64,000 nucleotides of DNA, from positions 3,896-67,895 of the forward strand of contig JAEZHY010000293.1 in NCBI GenBank assembly GCA_023416335.1. The letters run 5' to 3'. This document shows, piece by piece, positions 7,786 through 17,456 of this stretch. The position numbers and the translations under genes were made by a program. Origin of the DNA: Pseudomonadota bacterium (lineage in GTDB: Bacteria; Desulfobacterota; Syntrophobacteria; Syntrophobacterales; Syntrophobacteraceae). The number at the start of each line of letters is the position of its first letter. The stretch's first letter is position 1. Under the pieces are notes generated by a model. The model saw only the letters and a list, made by a program, of their open reading frames with translations, was not told the origin of the DNA and searched no databases.

Positions 7786-9051
7786 TCACCTTCCCGTCAT
7801 CATCTTCGTCAACCTTTCCGCCGTCCCCATGCCCATGGTCCAGCCCAGGGTGCCGTGGCCGGTATTGAGCCAGAGATTGCGGTATTTCCCGGTGCGGCCT
7901 ATATACGGGACGTTGGACGGGGTTGCCGGGCGCAGGCCCGTCCAGGGATTGAGCCGGCTCATGACCCAGTCCCGGTCGCGATGATTTATGCCGGCAAAGA
8001 CCGCCGGAAAAAGTCTTGCGGCACTCTCCACGATCGGCTTTATCCGGTGATAGGGCAGGGATTTATCCCATCCGGTAAGTTCGGCCGTGCCCGCGACCCG
8101 GAGATGCGTTTCCAGGTTGCTGTACACGATCTTGTTCTCATCGTCCGTGAGCGATACCTTCGGCGCGAAATCGGCGTTCCTTTCATCAAGAGGAATGCTG
8201 ATGCTGTACCCCTTTGCCGGGTAGATGTTGAGGAAAATGCCGAGCTTTTGGGCCAGAAGCGGCGAGTAGGATCCCATGCACAAGACGAAGTTCCGGGCCT
8301 GGAACGTCTCTTTTGTGCCGTCGCCGGCGATCGCCTCGACCGCCGTTATCCTGCCGACCTCTGAATGGAGATCTTCGATGACTGTCCTGTAGAGAAACCG
8401 GACGCCGTATTTTGTCGCGCTCACCCTGGCCAATTCCTGCGTAAAGAGGTGGGCATCGCCGGATTCGTCTTCTTCCGTGTAAGTGCCGCCCACGATTTCA
8501 GGATTTTGGGCCAAAGCCGGTTCGAGCCTGTCTATTTCCTCCTTCGTGACGGGACGGCGCCTGCATCCGCACCTGGTCATCAGTTCCGCCACCCGGCAGG
8601 CATCCTCGAACTCATGCCGGACCCGGTAAAAGTGCAGAATGCCGAGCGATCTCTGGTGATACCGGATCCCTTCCGCCTGCCGCACCTCCCGGTACAATTC
8701 CCGAGAGCGGAGGGCAATATCGACTATCCTGGCGGTATTCCGGTCCGCCGCGGACCTGCGGCACTGCCAAAGCCAGTCCGCGAGCCACACCCACTGCCTC
8801 CAGTCTAGCCGGGGCGAGAAATAGAGAGGGCTTTCCTTCCGGGGCAACCATCGAAGGACCTGGCCGGGAGCGCCGGGATGCGCCCATGGTTCGGCATGCG
8901 ATACGGATATCTGCCCGCCGTTGGCAAACGTTGTCTCGAGCGCCGCGTCGGGTTGGCGATCGATCACAACTACCTCCCTGCCTTCCCTCGCCAGCAGGTA
9001 GGCTGTCGTTACGCCGGTTATACCCGCGCCCAACACGATCACATCATACAT
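7786..9051 (-). CDS. dadA: D-amino-acid dehydrogenase (FAD, DadA family)
   Basis: This 421-residue flavoprotein carries the N-terminal FAD motif VIVLGAGITGVTTAYLLAREG, the TTFANGGQIS segment and a C-terminal LNTGHGTLGWTMG motif, all typical of DadA. The enzyme deaminates D-amino acids to 2-oxo acids and passes electrons to the membrane quinone pool. Length matches the family (about 420-430). The start at 9051 follows GAGAGGG. The neighbouring upstream operon encodes an amidohydrolase and a sodium symporter, suggesting scavenging of amino-acid derivatives or peptidoglycan products. Confidence 0.9.
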   Translation of the reverse strand: MYDVIVLGAGITGVTTAYLLAREGREVVVIDRQPDAALETTFANGGQISVSHAEPWAHPGAPGQVLRWLPRKESPLYFSPRLDWRQWVWLADWLWQCRRSAADRNTARIVDIALRSRELYREVRQAEGIRYHQRSLGILHFYRVRHEFEDACRVAELMTRCGCRRRPVTKEEIDRLEPALAQNPEIVGGTYTEEDESGDAHLFTQELARVSATKYGVRFLYRTVIEDLHSEVGRITAVEAIAGDGTKETFQARNFVLCMGSYSPLLAQKLGIFLNIYPAKGYSISIPLDERNADFAPKVSLTDDENKIVYSNLETHLRVAGTAELTGWDKSLPYHRIKPIVESAARLFPAVFAGINHRDRDWVMSRLNPWTGLRPATPSNVPYIGRTGKYRNLWLNTGHGTLGWTMGMGTAERLTKMMTGR

Positions 9052-9401
9052 TACGGTCCCTCTCCATCCTCATATCACGCAGGGGCACAATAAACGCCAA
9101 GCGCCGCCGATGTGTTCGAAGCAAATCTATGGCTGTATTTCTTCCATTAGAAATAATAGATATGGATATGAGAGGTGTCGATCAAAGATCCTGTGTTTTA
9201 TACAGATACCGTCCTTGCGGTGTAAGATTAATAAATCCTGAAATTAACAGTTATCCGTGCGCGCGAGCGCAAGAGGATTCCGGGGAAGAAACATATGCGT
9301 CTTTGGGAATGCCTCTTCGCGGGCCTCTTGCGCCGCGCACCCGGAAAAATTCCGAGCCGTCCTTCGTTGTTGCAGTCTATTCGTTTCAGGTATTTCCCGT
9401 T
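9052..9401. other. intergenic region upstream of dadA
   Basis: A 350-base gap between dadA and the amidohydrolase gene, locally AT-rich around 9130-9250. It probably carries the dadA promoter, but I found no convincing -35/-10 pair or gene. Confidence 0.4.
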
Positions 9402-10742
9402 TCAATTCTTTCGGGAGATTACCTCCTGCTCCTTCACAATCCGGTCATGCATTGCGGCAAAAAATTCCGCTCCGTTTCGAATTACGTTCTCATCCACGTC
9501 GAAGGTCGTACTGTGGTGCCCTCCGTGGATCGGGGTCCCGAGGAGAACGAAAAGCGCCTTGCCTCCCCGGCCTTGCACGCGCTCCATAAAGACGGTCACG
9601 TCCTCGGAGGCGTTGAAGTCGGTTTCCTGTGTGATCGTGTTTACTGACGGGAGCCCCTTCGCGACGGTTGTTCCCAGTTCGATCAGCTCGCGTGAACTCT
9701 CCGCGCTGAGGGCCGTGGCAGCGGGTTTGACTTCCAGGTCCAGGCCGTACATCTTTCCCGCGCCCTCCAGTATCTCCATCGTTTTTTCCACCATGTACGC
9801 ATTTATCTCGTTGGTGACGCCTCGCGTTTCCATCCGGAAACAGGCCTTGTCGGGGATTATATTCCAGGTTGTGCCGGCCTGCATGGTTCCGACATTGACG
9901 CGGGAAGCGCCCATGCCGTGGCGCGCAATGGCATATAGGTTGGTTACGGCTGCGCACGCACCCAGAAGGGCATTTTTCCCTTCATTGGGACGCAGGGCCG
10001 CATGTGTCGATCGACCTCGGTAGGTGACCTCGAAACGGGACAGGGCCATGAAACTTCGAACGTCCATCGCAATCTGACCGACTTCCTTCATGTTAATGCC
10101 GATATGCGCACCGAGGAGGAAATCGAGATCGTCCACGACACCTTTATCCACCATTGCTACGGCGCCGCCGAGGTTTTCTTCGTTCGGCTGGAAAATGAAC
10201 TTGACCGTTCCCCGGAGGGTCCCGCGGTTTTCGGCAAAGTGCCGGGCCAGGAGCAGCCCTATTGCGATGTGGACGTCATGCCCGCACATGTGCGCGTATC
10301 CGTGGTTCTGCGAGATGAAACCTTCGGCTGCCGGGCGATGAGACGGATCGCCTGATTCCACGACTTCGAGCCCATCGATATCGAACCGAAAACCAACGGT
10401 CGGTCCCGGATGTGCTCCTTTCAGGGTGCCGACTGCACCCGTAAAACCTCCCCGGGCGGGGAAGAGGAACTCCTCTTTCACTCCGGCTGCAAGTGCCCGG
10501 TCGTACTCGGCCTGTAATACTTCCTGACCCGGCACGAGCACGCGCTTTTCCGCCGTGATGATCTCCCGGCCGAGCTGCAGTTCATAGCCCCAGTCGGCAA
10601 GCTTTTCCGCTGCAAAGCCGGTGGCGAAGAATTCCAGCCAGGCCGGTTGAGGGTTTCGGTGCAATTCGCGCCGCCACTGTACGGCATCCTGGTAGTGGGC
10701 GGCGATGGTTTCTTCCGGTTTATGCTCTGGACACTGGCACAT
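9402..10742 (-). CDS. M20-family amidohydrolase, AbgA-like (aminobenzoyl-glutamate utilisation type)
   Basis: This 446-residue cytosolic metallopeptidase resembles AbgA, which with AbgB splits p-aminobenzoyl-glutamate. Metal-binding residues are visible in HMCGHDVHIA, the catalytic Glu pair in QPNEEN, and the terminal His in HGGHHSTTFD. The N-terminal WRRELHRNPQPAWLEF is characteristic. The lid domain that interrupts the catalytic domain includes GRSTHAA. Its start overlaps the end of the symporter gene by 23 bases, so the two are co-transcribed and the symporter probably imports the substrate. An AbgB partner is not present, so other N-acyl amino acids are possible substrates. Confidence 0.8.
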   Translation of the reverse strand: MCQCPEHKPEETIAAHYQDAVQWRRELHRNPQPAWLEFFATGFAAEKLADWGYELQLGREIITAEKRVLVPGQEVLQAEYDRALAAGVKEEFLFPARGGFTGAVGTLKGAHPGPTVGFRFDIDGLEVVESGDPSHRPAAEGFISQNHGYAHMCGHDVHIAIGLLLARHFAENRGTLRGTVKFIFQPNEENLGGAVAMVDKGVVDDLDFLLGAHIGINMKEVGQIAMDVRSFMALSRFEVTYRGRSTHAALRPNEGKNALLGACAAVTNLYAIARHGMGASRVNVGTMQAGTTWNIIPDKACFRMETRGVTNEINAYMVEKTMEILEGAGKMYGLDLEVKPAATALSAESSRELIELGTTVAKGLPSVNTITQETDFNASEDVTVFMERVQGRGGKALFVLLGTPIHGGHHSTTFDVDENVIRNGAEFFAAMHDRIVKEQEVISRKN

Positions 10743-12201
10743 GGGTTTCCCTCTCTTCCATCAATTCATCGAAGGGGCTCTTCCGCGCGGGCGTAAGCAG
10801 GCTGACCACCGTGGTTACAATAAAATTAAGACAAAGGGCAAAGAATCCGGCGTTCAACCCCAGGAACGGGTCCATCTTGTTGAGCATCAGGAAAGCCACC
10901 GCGGCAACACCGGTGATCATTCCGACAAAAACACCGGCCGTGGTTACGCGCTTCCAGTAGAGACCGTAGACGACCCCGGGGAAGAACTGCGTGACGCCGG
11001 CATAGCCCAGGAGAAGCAGGTTCACGAGCGTCGTGGAACTGTACATGGCGAAATAAAGTGTGACCGCGCTGATGACGACGACGAGAATCTTGGCCATCCG
11101 TGCGACCTGGTCGTCGGTCATGTGTGGCGCGAAAACGGGGCGGAAGAAGTTCTTGGCGAACAGGGTGGCAGCGGTCAGCGTCAGAATGGCGGCCGGCACC
11201 ATTGCGGTGATCGCTCCGGCCCCGCCGATGACTCCCAGAAACCACGCGGGATAGGCCTTGCGCACGATTGTCAGGAGGGACATATCCCCGCTGCTGAGTC
11301 CGGGAATCACGAGGATCGCGGCGAAGCCCACGAAGAAGATCAGGGGCAGGGATATGGTGTAGAGGGGCATTACAACCGCATTGCGCCGAAGGGTGTTGGC
11401 GTTTTTCGCGGTGAAGGTGGCTCCGAACAGCTGCGGCCACATGTAAAAACCGAAAGAAGTCAGCAGGACGGTCGAGATGTACCACGCATGGCCCATGTTC
11501 TTAGTGGCGCCAGGCATGACGAGGTGGCCGGGGTTGGCGTTCGCCAGGGCTTTGAACATCGGACCGATTCCGCCGAAATACATGTAGGGAATGCCGATTC
11601 CGATAAATACGGCGGCAAAAAGCATCAGGAAGTCCTTGAGGATGCTCACCCAGGCAACGGCCCTGACCCCCGAGACAAAGACAAAAGCCGCAACCAGGGC
11701 GATGCCGATGACCATGGCGGTGCCTCTCCCGATGCCCTCGAAGCTTGCCACTTCCACGATTAGCCCGAGGCCGGTCACCTGGAGCTGCAGGTATGGAATC
11801 AGGAATACGACCCCGATCAGGGCTACGAATGCGGCCATGAACATGCTGCCGTAACGTTTGTGGAAAAAGTCCGGCTCGGTCTGCATCCCATATTTCCGGC
11901 CGACTTCCCAGATGTTTGGAAGCATGTAGAAGGAGACCACGTACGCGAGAATCAGGTAGGCGATAATGTAGAGCGTCGGGCCTCCCCGGGAATATGCCCA
12001 TCCGCTTGCGCCGAGAAATGCGAAGGTTGTATAGATTTCACCAGCCATCAGCAGCCAGACGAGTATCAGGCCGAAACCCCGGCCCGCCACGGTCCATTGC
12101 TCCAGGTCCATCTTGTAGCGGCTGCCGGCGTAAAATCCTGCGACCGAACCCACCAGCACGATGCCGAAAATTACCGACAGGGCGATTACACTCGGGCTCA
12201 T
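10720..12201 (-). CDS. sodium:solute symporter (SSS family)
   Basis: This 493-residue inner-membrane protein has about 13 predicted hydrophobic segments. It carries the family motif region GRGFGLILVWLLMAGEIYTTFAFLGASGWAYSRG near the N-terminus. It should import an organic solute with Na+. The start ATG 12201 has an AAAGGAGGGA ribosome site and overlaps the stop of the preceding DUF3311 gene (ATGA). A longer reading to 12582 is an artefact of an open frame upstream. The downstream AbgA-like amidohydrolase suggests a peptide-like or amidated substrate, which is inference. Confidence 0.85.
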   Translation of the reverse strand: MSPSVIALSVIFGIVLVGSVAGFYAGSRYKMDLEQWTVAGRGFGLILVWLLMAGEIYTTFAFLGASGWAYSRGGPTLYIIAYLILAYVVSFYMLPNIWEVGRKYGMQTEPDFFHKRYGSMFMAAFVALIGVVFLIPYLQLQVTGLGLIVEVASFEGIGRGTAMVIGIALVAAFVFVSGVRAVAWVSILKDFLMLFAAVFIGIGIPYMYFGGIGPMFKALANANPGHLVMPGATKNMGHAWYISTVLLTSFGFYMWPQLFGATFTAKNANTLRRNAVVMPLYTISLPLIFFVGFAAILVIPGLSSGDMSLLTIVRKAYPAWFLGVIGGAGAITAMVPAAILTLTAATLFAKNFFRPVFAPHMTDDQVARMAKILVVVISAVTLYFAMYSSTTLVNLLLLGYAGVTQFFPGVVYGLYWKRVTTAGVFVGMITGVAAVAFLMLNKMDPFLGLNAGFFALCLNFIVTTVVSLLTPARKSPFDELMEERETHVPVSRA

Positions 12202-12431
12202 ACTCTTCCCTCCTTTGCTCCGCCGGGGGGCTCCGAGTTCTGCCCGGTCTCCAGGCGATAGGCTGCCCACATGCATAGAGGCGTGAGCACGATCCACGAG
12301 ATCAGCCAGAAAAGGTTGAACGGAAGGCCCAGAACCACTGGGTCGATGCGATCCCAAAGCGATACGGAAAAGCATACCGCCGTGAACGGAACCAGCCCGA
12401 TGAGAATTGCCCCCAGACGAGGTTTCTTCAT
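12198..12431 (-). CDS. DUF3311 small membrane protein, symporter partner
   Basis: This 77-residue protein has two hydrophobic segments (about residues 8-27 and 35-58) and the LPFNLFW signature of DUF3311. Genes of this family commonly precede SSS symporters and may form a small subunit. It overlaps the symporter start by four bases, which supports translational coupling. It is the first gene of the operon. Confidence 0.8.
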   Translation of the reverse strand: MKKPRLGAILIGLVPFTAVCFSVSLWDRIDPVVLGLPFNLFWLISWIVLTPLCMWAAYRLETGQNSEPPGGAKEGRV

Positions 12432-12869
12432 GCCGATACCTCCTGTTCGGATTGTGGTGAAGGTAGGATTTCATGCCGGCCCGGTTATTCCCGGATCCCA
12501 AAAACTCGGAGGAACCATTTTCACTCGCTCCCCGGTCCTTTGAAATGCGAGGCAGCATAGTGCTGCCAAAAATCCGCCTCATTCAGCCCGATGATGGAGA
12601 TGCAAGCTCAGAAGGAACGAAACGCGATAGCAACAGGAATCAGAGCCGTTACACGATGAATGGAGTTGTAGCTGGTGCCAAAGCAAAAGAAAGAATTGAA
12701 CTGAAATTGATCGGTCGAACGCTTCAGCGTCCAATCCGTGTGGATGGATGTTCTCTCGTTACGGAGCACGTCGGGAAACGATGAGGATCGATCCCTGTTA
12801 ATGCCCAATGCTTTTGTAAACCGATACTCGATATGCGTCAACAAAGGATTTGACGGGCTGACACAGCGA
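12432..12869. other. intergenic region upstream of the DUF3311 operon
   Basis: A 438-base gap between two minus-strand units. It should contain the operon promoter and the end of the receiver transcript. I saw no gene, strong hairpin or clear promoter. Confidence 0.3.
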
Positions 12870-13364
12870 TTACCGTTTTCCCAGAGCCTTTCGGATGGTT
12901 TCCGCGAGTTCGTGCCTGTTCACCGGTTTCATGAGGAAGTGAAGGATTCCGGCCTGTTTTGCCTTTTCCTGAATGGAGCCTTCAGCAAATCCCGTGACCA
13001 GGATGATCGGAATTCCTGGTTTGAGGCGCATAACTTCCTTTGCGAAATCGACTCCCGTCATCTTCGGCATGGAGTAGTCTGTGATCACCAGATCGATTTT
13101 TTCGGCTTCCCGGGCGAAAAACTCCAGGGCTTCCGCGCAGCCCTTTATGCCCACTACCTCATAGCCGATCATCGTGAGCATTCTCGTGCCCACGTCCACC
13201 AGCATTTCTTCGTCATCCAGGAAGAGAATCGTTTCCCTGTCCGATTTAAGAGGGGCGGGGTGCCGATTCTCAACGGCGGTTCTATCCGGGTTCACCGGAG
13301 TACCGCATCGACCGCTTCGCTCCGGCGAGTCCTCTCCGCTTGTTTGACTGATTTCCCGGCTCAT
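12870..13364 (-). CDS. single-domain response regulator with an N-terminal extension
   Basis: This 164-residue protein has a receiver domain from about residue 42: TILFLDDEE acidic pocket, phosphoacceptor Asp in LVITDYSMPKMTG, Thr in ILVTGFA and Lys in FLMKPVNR. The first 40 residues are polar and low in complexity. No output domain is present. The start follows AGGAGA. It is divergent from cheW and may act in the same chemosensory or phosphorelay pathway. Confidence 0.85.
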   Translation of the reverse strand: MSREISQTSGEDSPERSGRCGTPVNPDRTAVENRHPAPLKSDRETILFLDDEEMLVDVGTRMLTMIGYEVVGIKGCAEALEFFAREAEKIDLVITDYSMPKMTGVDFAKEVMRLKPGIPIILVTGFAEGSIQEKAKQAGILHFLMKPVNRHELAETIRKALGKR

Positions 13365-13730
13365 TTGAGTCTTTCTCCTGAATGGCTGGAAAAAATAAAT
13401 GATCCTATCGGCATCTTACTTCAGTTCGATAACGATTGCTATCAGAATCGGAATGCCTATTTTGTTTCATTCGTCCGAACCGGCGCACAGGAATTGGCCA
13501 AATACCCGTTTCACCGTTGGCGATTTGACCAGGCTGGGAGCCCAATTCGACCGATTTTGGACGTCTATTCTCTCTAATAAATTGGAATAACTACTAATAA
13601 CTAAAATGATGCAAAATGGCCCGCTTGATGCATGCGACTCAAAAACGTCAATGCGGCTGATCTCCTGCCAAAGCGGGCTGGAGAGAAACGGCATCGAACA
13701 ACATGGAAAATTCAACGGAAGGGGAAAGCA
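13365..13730. promoter_or_regulatory. divergent promoter region between the receiver and cheW genes
   Basis: A 366-base gap with an AT-rich core at 13556-13620 (runs of taataa and ctaataac). It must hold promoters for both directions. A TGGCCCG...ATGCA sequence at 13618 resembles a sigma-54 site but has one extra base between elements, so I do not call it. Confidence 0.4.
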
Positions 13731-14219
13731 ATGGCTCAAACAGAGGGATCTACGGAGCGAGGGATCGAAGGCAAGTATCTCACTTTCTCGTTGGGTGGGG
13801 AGGAGTACGGAATAGAAATCTCCAGAATAAGGGAAATCATTGGGATAATGCCCGTCACGCATGTTCCGCAGACCCCCGGATTCGTCAGGGGAGTGATCAA
13901 TCTTCGCGGAAAGGTTATCCCGGTGATAGACCTGCGACTCCGGTTCGACATGAAGGAGCAGGCTTATACCGAGCGGACATGCATCATCGTAGCCGAGTTG
14001 CGAACGGAGGCCGGGCGGGTCAGCATGGGACTCGTTGTCGATTCCGTTTCGGAGGTGCTCAATATAAAGGCCGATGAGATCGAGGAAGCCCCATCTTTTG
14101 GGACGAAGCTCCACACCGATTACATTCTCGGAATGGCCAAGTTGGAGGGCGGCGTGAAAATCCTGATCGATATAGACATGGTCCTTACCGCCGAGGGGCT
14201 GCTCGGTAAGGCCGTTTAG
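13731..14219 (+). CDS. cheW: chemotaxis coupling protein CheW
   Basis: This 162-residue protein is a full CheW domain: KYLTFSLGGEEYGIEISRI at the start, then VINLRGKVIPVIDLRLRF and the C-terminal ILIDIDMVL strand. CheW links chemoreceptors to the kinase CheA. No cheA is present here, so this is a partial chemosensory set with the following receptor, and the core genes must lie elsewhere. The start ATG 13731 follows GGAAGGGGAAAG. A fragment of a second cheW remains at 16545-16652, beyond the receptor gene. Confidence 0.92.
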   Translation: MAQTEGSTERGIEGKYLTFSLGGEEYGIEISRIREIIGIMPVTHVPQTPGFVRGVINLRGKVIPVIDLRLRFDMKEQAYTERTCIIVAELRTEAGRVSMGLVVDSVSEVLNIKADEIEEAPSFGTKLHTDYILGMAKLEGGVKILIDIDMVLTAEGLLGKAV

Positions 14220-14525
14220 TCGAAAAACGGGAGTACCGGACTGACGCCCCGCAATTTCCGGGCACACCCGGGAAGGCTGCAAATTCCCGGCGTTACCGGC
14301 AACCGTTGGAGAGCGTGAGAATGTAACAGCGAGGAAGAGCCCGAAAAAAGCAGGGAGCCCTCACGATTTGCCCGGAGCTTCCTTCCGGACGAGGACGACA
14401 TGGAGGAGTCTTTACGTGAATCCGTTCCCGCCGAGTCTCGGCAGGAACGTCCGGCGGTGGTCGATCGAAATCCCACCTGCCGCATCTTCGAGCAACAGCG
14501 AATATTTTTTTGAACGGGGAATGGA
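14220..14525. other. intergenic region between cheW and the chemoreceptor
   Basis: This 306-base gap is too long for a tight operon. No gene or clear terminator was seen. Confidence 0.3.
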
Positions 14526-16400
14526 ATGAAACTCAGTCTCAGGAACAGATTTCTTGTACCGACGATGGTATTGACCTTATTGGGCATGGGGGCACTGGCC
14601 CTGCTCTGCGGATTGGTGACCAGGCAGGCCCTGACCGAGAACCTCGATGCTCAACTGAAACAGGCGCGGGACCTTACCGAACACAGAATTACCACCTACA
14701 TCAAGGATCGCAAAGCAGAGTTGACGGCCTGGAGCAAGAACTCGTCGCTCCATGCTGTTCTTATTGATGACGCGGAAGAAGGCGTGAATGCCGCTTCATT
14801 TTATCTGTCGGAACTTCAAAAGCAGTCGGCATATTTCGAGATGTTGAACCTGGAAAACACCGGAGGCGACATAATTGCTTCATCAGTCCGGAGTGCTGTC
14901 GGAAAGATCAATGTAAAGGATCGCGACTATTTTAATGAATCGATGAAAGGCAACGCCTTTGTCTCCGGGGCCAATATCAGCAGGACGAACGGGAACCTGG
15001 TAATAATGGTGTCCGTGCCCGTTAAGGAAGGGGAGAAAATAATCGGGGTGATGCACGGCAACCTGAACCTCGGCGCATTCAATGAGGCTTTCATGGATCC
15101 AGTCAAAGTGGGTAAAGCGGGCTTCACGTTTACGTTCCAGCGGGACGGGGCCGCAATCAACCATCCGGACAAATCCTCCATTCTGAAAATCAATGCAAAA
15201 GACCAGGATTTCACCAGGGAAATGATGGCCAGGGGGGAGGGCCTGATTCGTTACGAATATCAGGGCAGACTGCGGCTTGCCGCATTCAAGACCAATCCCG
15301 AAACAGGTTGGGTATTTGCCATTGGAGCCGATCAGGACGAAATGTTCGAACCGATTCAGCGCCTTTTCTACATAAACGCGGGCGGCGTGGCCGGAGTAAC
15401 TCTCCTCATGGGTGTTTTAATTATCCTGATAGCAAATTCGACAATCAGGCCGATCAGGGAGATAGCCAAGTCGCTGGGAAAGGGTGCCGAACAGGTTGCC
15501 GCCGCCTCGGAGCAGATCGCCGAACTCAGCAGTCATCTGGCCGAGGGCGCCTCGCAGCAGGCCGCTTCCATCGAAGAGACCTCTTCCTCGCTCGAGGAAA
15601 TGTCTTCCATGACAAAACAGACGACCGACCACGCGGACCAGGCAAACAAGCTCATGGCTGAAACTGCAGGGGTGGTCGAAAAGGCAAATCAGTCGATGAA
15701 CAGCCTCACCTCAGCCATGGTGGAGATTTCCGCGGCAAGCGAAGAGACTTCCAAGATCATCAAGACCATCGACGAGATCGCATTCCAGACCAACCTGCTG
15801 GCACTCAATGCGGCGGTCGAAGCGGCGCGGGCCGGAGAAGCGGGAGCCGGATTCGCGGTTGTCGCCGATGAGGTCAGAAACCTGGCAATGAGAGCGGCCG
15901 ATGCGGCAAAGAACACTGCCGCCCTGATAGAAGGCACGGTGAGCAAGATCAGGGACGGTTCGGAAATGGTCGAGAAGACGAGTTCCGAATTCTCGCAGGT
16001 TGCCGTAAGTTCCGGAAAAATGAGAGACCTTGTCGCGGAGATTTCAGCCGCTTCAACCGAGCAGTCCCAAGGGATTAGCCAGATCGGCAGAGCTGTAGGC
16101 GAGATGGACAAGGTCGTTCAGCAGAACGCCGCCCAGGCGGAGGAGTCGGCCGGGGCATCCGAGGAAATGAAAGTCCGGGCAGACGAAATGAAATTATTCG
16201 TAGATGAGCTTGCTTCCATCATCGGAACCGGTGCGGCGGCAGAATCGGAACGGAAAGAAGGGAAAACTTACAGGGGTAGAACGGAGGGGAAGATTCCCGA
16301 TCTACGAATCAATTCCGAAAAGAGGGGCACGGGCAACGTGCGGCGCCTGCCCGGGAGAAATGCCGCAATTCAGTCGGAAAATAATACCATGGATTTTTGA
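14526..16400 (+). CDS. methyl-accepting chemotaxis protein with a periplasmic Cache sensor
   Basis: This 624-residue receptor has a first membrane segment at about 10-32, a periplasmic dCache-like domain (about 40-275, including the [11 protein letters not shown] and GWVFAIGAD motifs), and a second membrane segment near 285-305. The signalling domain follows; its hairpin tip [35 protein letters not shown] is intact. No HAMP domain is obvious between the second membrane segment and the coiled coil; the sequence passes from [10 protein letters not shown] straight to the methylation helix. The C-terminal 50 residues are basic and without a CheR-docking pentapeptide that I recognise. The ligand is unknown. 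Confidence 0.93.
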   Translation: MKLSLRNRFLVPTMVLTLLGMGALALLCGLVTRQALTENLDAQLKQARDLTEHRITTYIKDRKAELTAWSKNSSLHAVLIDDAEEGVNAASFYLSELQKQSAYFEMLNLENTGGDIIASSVRSAVGKINVKDRDYFNESMKGNAFVSGANISRTNGNLVIMVSVPVKEGEKIIGVMHGNLNLGAFNEAFMDPVKVGKAGFTFTFQRDGAAINHPDKSSILKINAKDQDFTREMMARGEGLIRYEYQGRLRLAAFKTNPETGWVFAIGADQDEMFEPIQRLFYINAGGVAGVTLLMGVLIILIANSTIRPIREIAKSLGKGAEQVAAASEQIAELSSHLAEGASQQAASIEETSSSLEEMSSMTKQTTDHADQANKLMAETAGVVEKANQSMNSLTSAMVEISAASEETSKIIKTIDEIAFQTNLLALNAAVEAARAGEAGAGFAVVADEVRNLAMRAADAAKNTAALIEGTVSKIRDGSEMVEKTSSEFSQVAVSSGKMRDLVAEISAASTEQSQGISQIGRAVGEMDKVVQQNAAQAEESAGASEEMKVRADEMKLFVDELASIIGTGAAAESERKEGKTYRGRTEGKIPDLRINSEKRGTGNVRRLPGRNAAIQSENNTMDF

Positions 16401-16474
16401 ACGGACGATCTTCTGACCGGGCCATCTCGATTGCCTGTCTATGAACTGTATCGGGCGGAAACTGTGCAGGCGGC

Positions 16475-16500
16475 CCGGGCAGTGTTTTTTTGCTGCCCGG
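16475..16500. terminator. 8-bp perfect hairpin after the chemoreceptor gene
   Basis: CCGGGCAG and CTGCCCGG flank a T-rich ten-base loop, 75 bases after the receptor stop. There is no T-run after the stem, so intrinsic termination is uncertain. Confidence 0.35.
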
Positions 16501-16544
16501 ATCCGAAGGAAGAAAGGGTGGACTGGTTCTCTGCAAAAAAGGTG

Positions 16545-16652
16545 GTATTCAACCTGAGGGAAAAAGTTATTCCGGTAATGGATCTTCGACTTAGGTTCGG
16601 GATGGAAACGACCGATTATACGGAACGGACCTGCATTATTGTCTCGAGGTGA
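16545..16652 (+). pseudogene. cheW remnant
   Basis: The plus frame encodes VFNLREKVIPVMDLRLRFGMETTDYTERTCIIVSR and then stops. It aligns with residues 55-88 of the intact CheW at 13731 (same NLR.KVIP..DLRLRF and YTERTCIIV). Both the N-terminal third and the C-terminal half are missing, and the sequence immediately before it is unrelated. It is best read as the relic of a duplicated cheW after the receptor gene. Confidence 0.8.
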
Positions 16653-16763
16653 AAAATTCGACAAGAGACGAGTCTCTTTGTTTGAACCCGGGAAATAAAA
16701 ATGCCCTGAACCGGAGCTGTGCGAAGCTTTCTCGAAAACTGGGCCAATTACCGGAACTTAGGG

Positions 16764-16792
16764 TTGACGGTGGAATTCTTATCAAATATTTT
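16764..16792 (+). promoter_or_regulatory. sigma-70-type promoter of the thioredoxin-rhodanese-MauE operon
   Basis: TTGACG at 16764-16769 and TATTTT at 16787-16792 are separated by 17 bases. The spacer and downstream region are AT-rich compared with surrounding DNA. Transcription would start near 16799, about 90 bases before the first gene. Confidence 0.55.
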
Positions 16793-16889
16793 AACCCTTT
16801 ACCGATTCCGAATCCTGGACTCGGTCCTTCGAAGAGACCACGGGATTCCGTCTTGCCGAACTCGACCTGCTGAATTGGAGAAATCAAAG

Positions 16890-17453
16890 ATGAAAAAGAA
16901 GGCCATGGGGAAATTCTTCTATGCACTTGCATGCATGCTTCTTCTCTTCCAGAGTCAGGCGGCATTTGGGGCCCAGCCCCCTGATGATCTTCCGGCTGCA
17001 ACGTTTACCATTCCCGCACCGGAGAATGCGCAGGCACAGAAATACCTCGGCCTGAAATCGATGGATCCGTTTACCGTCTCCAACACCAGCGCCAAGCTCG
17101 TAATCATCGAATTCTTCAGTGCCCTCTGTCCGCAGTGTCATATCAACGCGCCGATCGTGAACAGGCTCTACAAAACGGTGCTCGATGATCCGAGCCTGGC
17201 CGATGTAAAGGTGATCGGGATAGCCGTAGGCAGCGAAAAAGCCCAGGTGGAAGCCTATAAGAAGAACTTCAAAGTGCCGTTCCCGATCTTCCTGGACGAC
17301 AAGTTCGCAATCTCGGCCGCGATGGATGGGGTGGAGACCCCCACCACCATGATCATTTCGGCCAAAGATGGTAAGGTGCTTGCGAGCCATCACGGAGTCA
17401 TCAAGGATTTCGACGGCTTCCTGAAGGAACTGAAAACCTTGCACAAAAAATAG
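16890..17453 (+). CDS. secreted thioredoxin-fold protein (TlpA/MauD-like)
   Basis: This 187-residue protein has a signal peptide ending near residue 28 (QAAFGAQ) and a thioredoxin fold with the redox pair Cys80-Pro-Gln-Cys83 in FFSALCPQC. A cis-Pro follows in VETPTTMI. It should act on thiols or disulfides in the periplasm. It heads an operon with a cyclic-nucleotide/rhodanese protein (3-base gap) and a MauE/DoxX-like membrane protein. The MauD-MauE pair is known to support disulfide formation in methylamine dehydrogenase, so an analogous redox role is plausible here. Start ATG 16890 is followed by a standard basic signal-peptide n-region. Confidence 0.82.
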   Translation: MKKKAMGKFFYALACMLLLFQSQAAFGAQPPDDLPAATFTIPAPENAQAQKYLGLKSMDPFTVSNTSAKLVIIEFFSALCPQCHINAPIVNRLYKTVLDDPSLADVKVIGIAVGSEKAQVEAYKKNFKVPFPIFLDDKFAISAAMDGVETPTTMIISAKDGKVLASHHGVIKDFDGFLKELKTLHKK

Positions 17454-17456
17454 CAG

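Noticed and set aside
13618..13634. Sigma-54 promoter before cheW (TGGCCCG...ATGCA)
   Set aside because: One extra base between the -24 and -12 elements, which abolishes RpoN recognition in known promoters.
16431..16544. Intact 73-residue CheW-like small protein
   Set aside because: Only the second half resembles CheW; the first half is unrelated and contains the hairpin at 16475, so a relic is more likely than a working protein.
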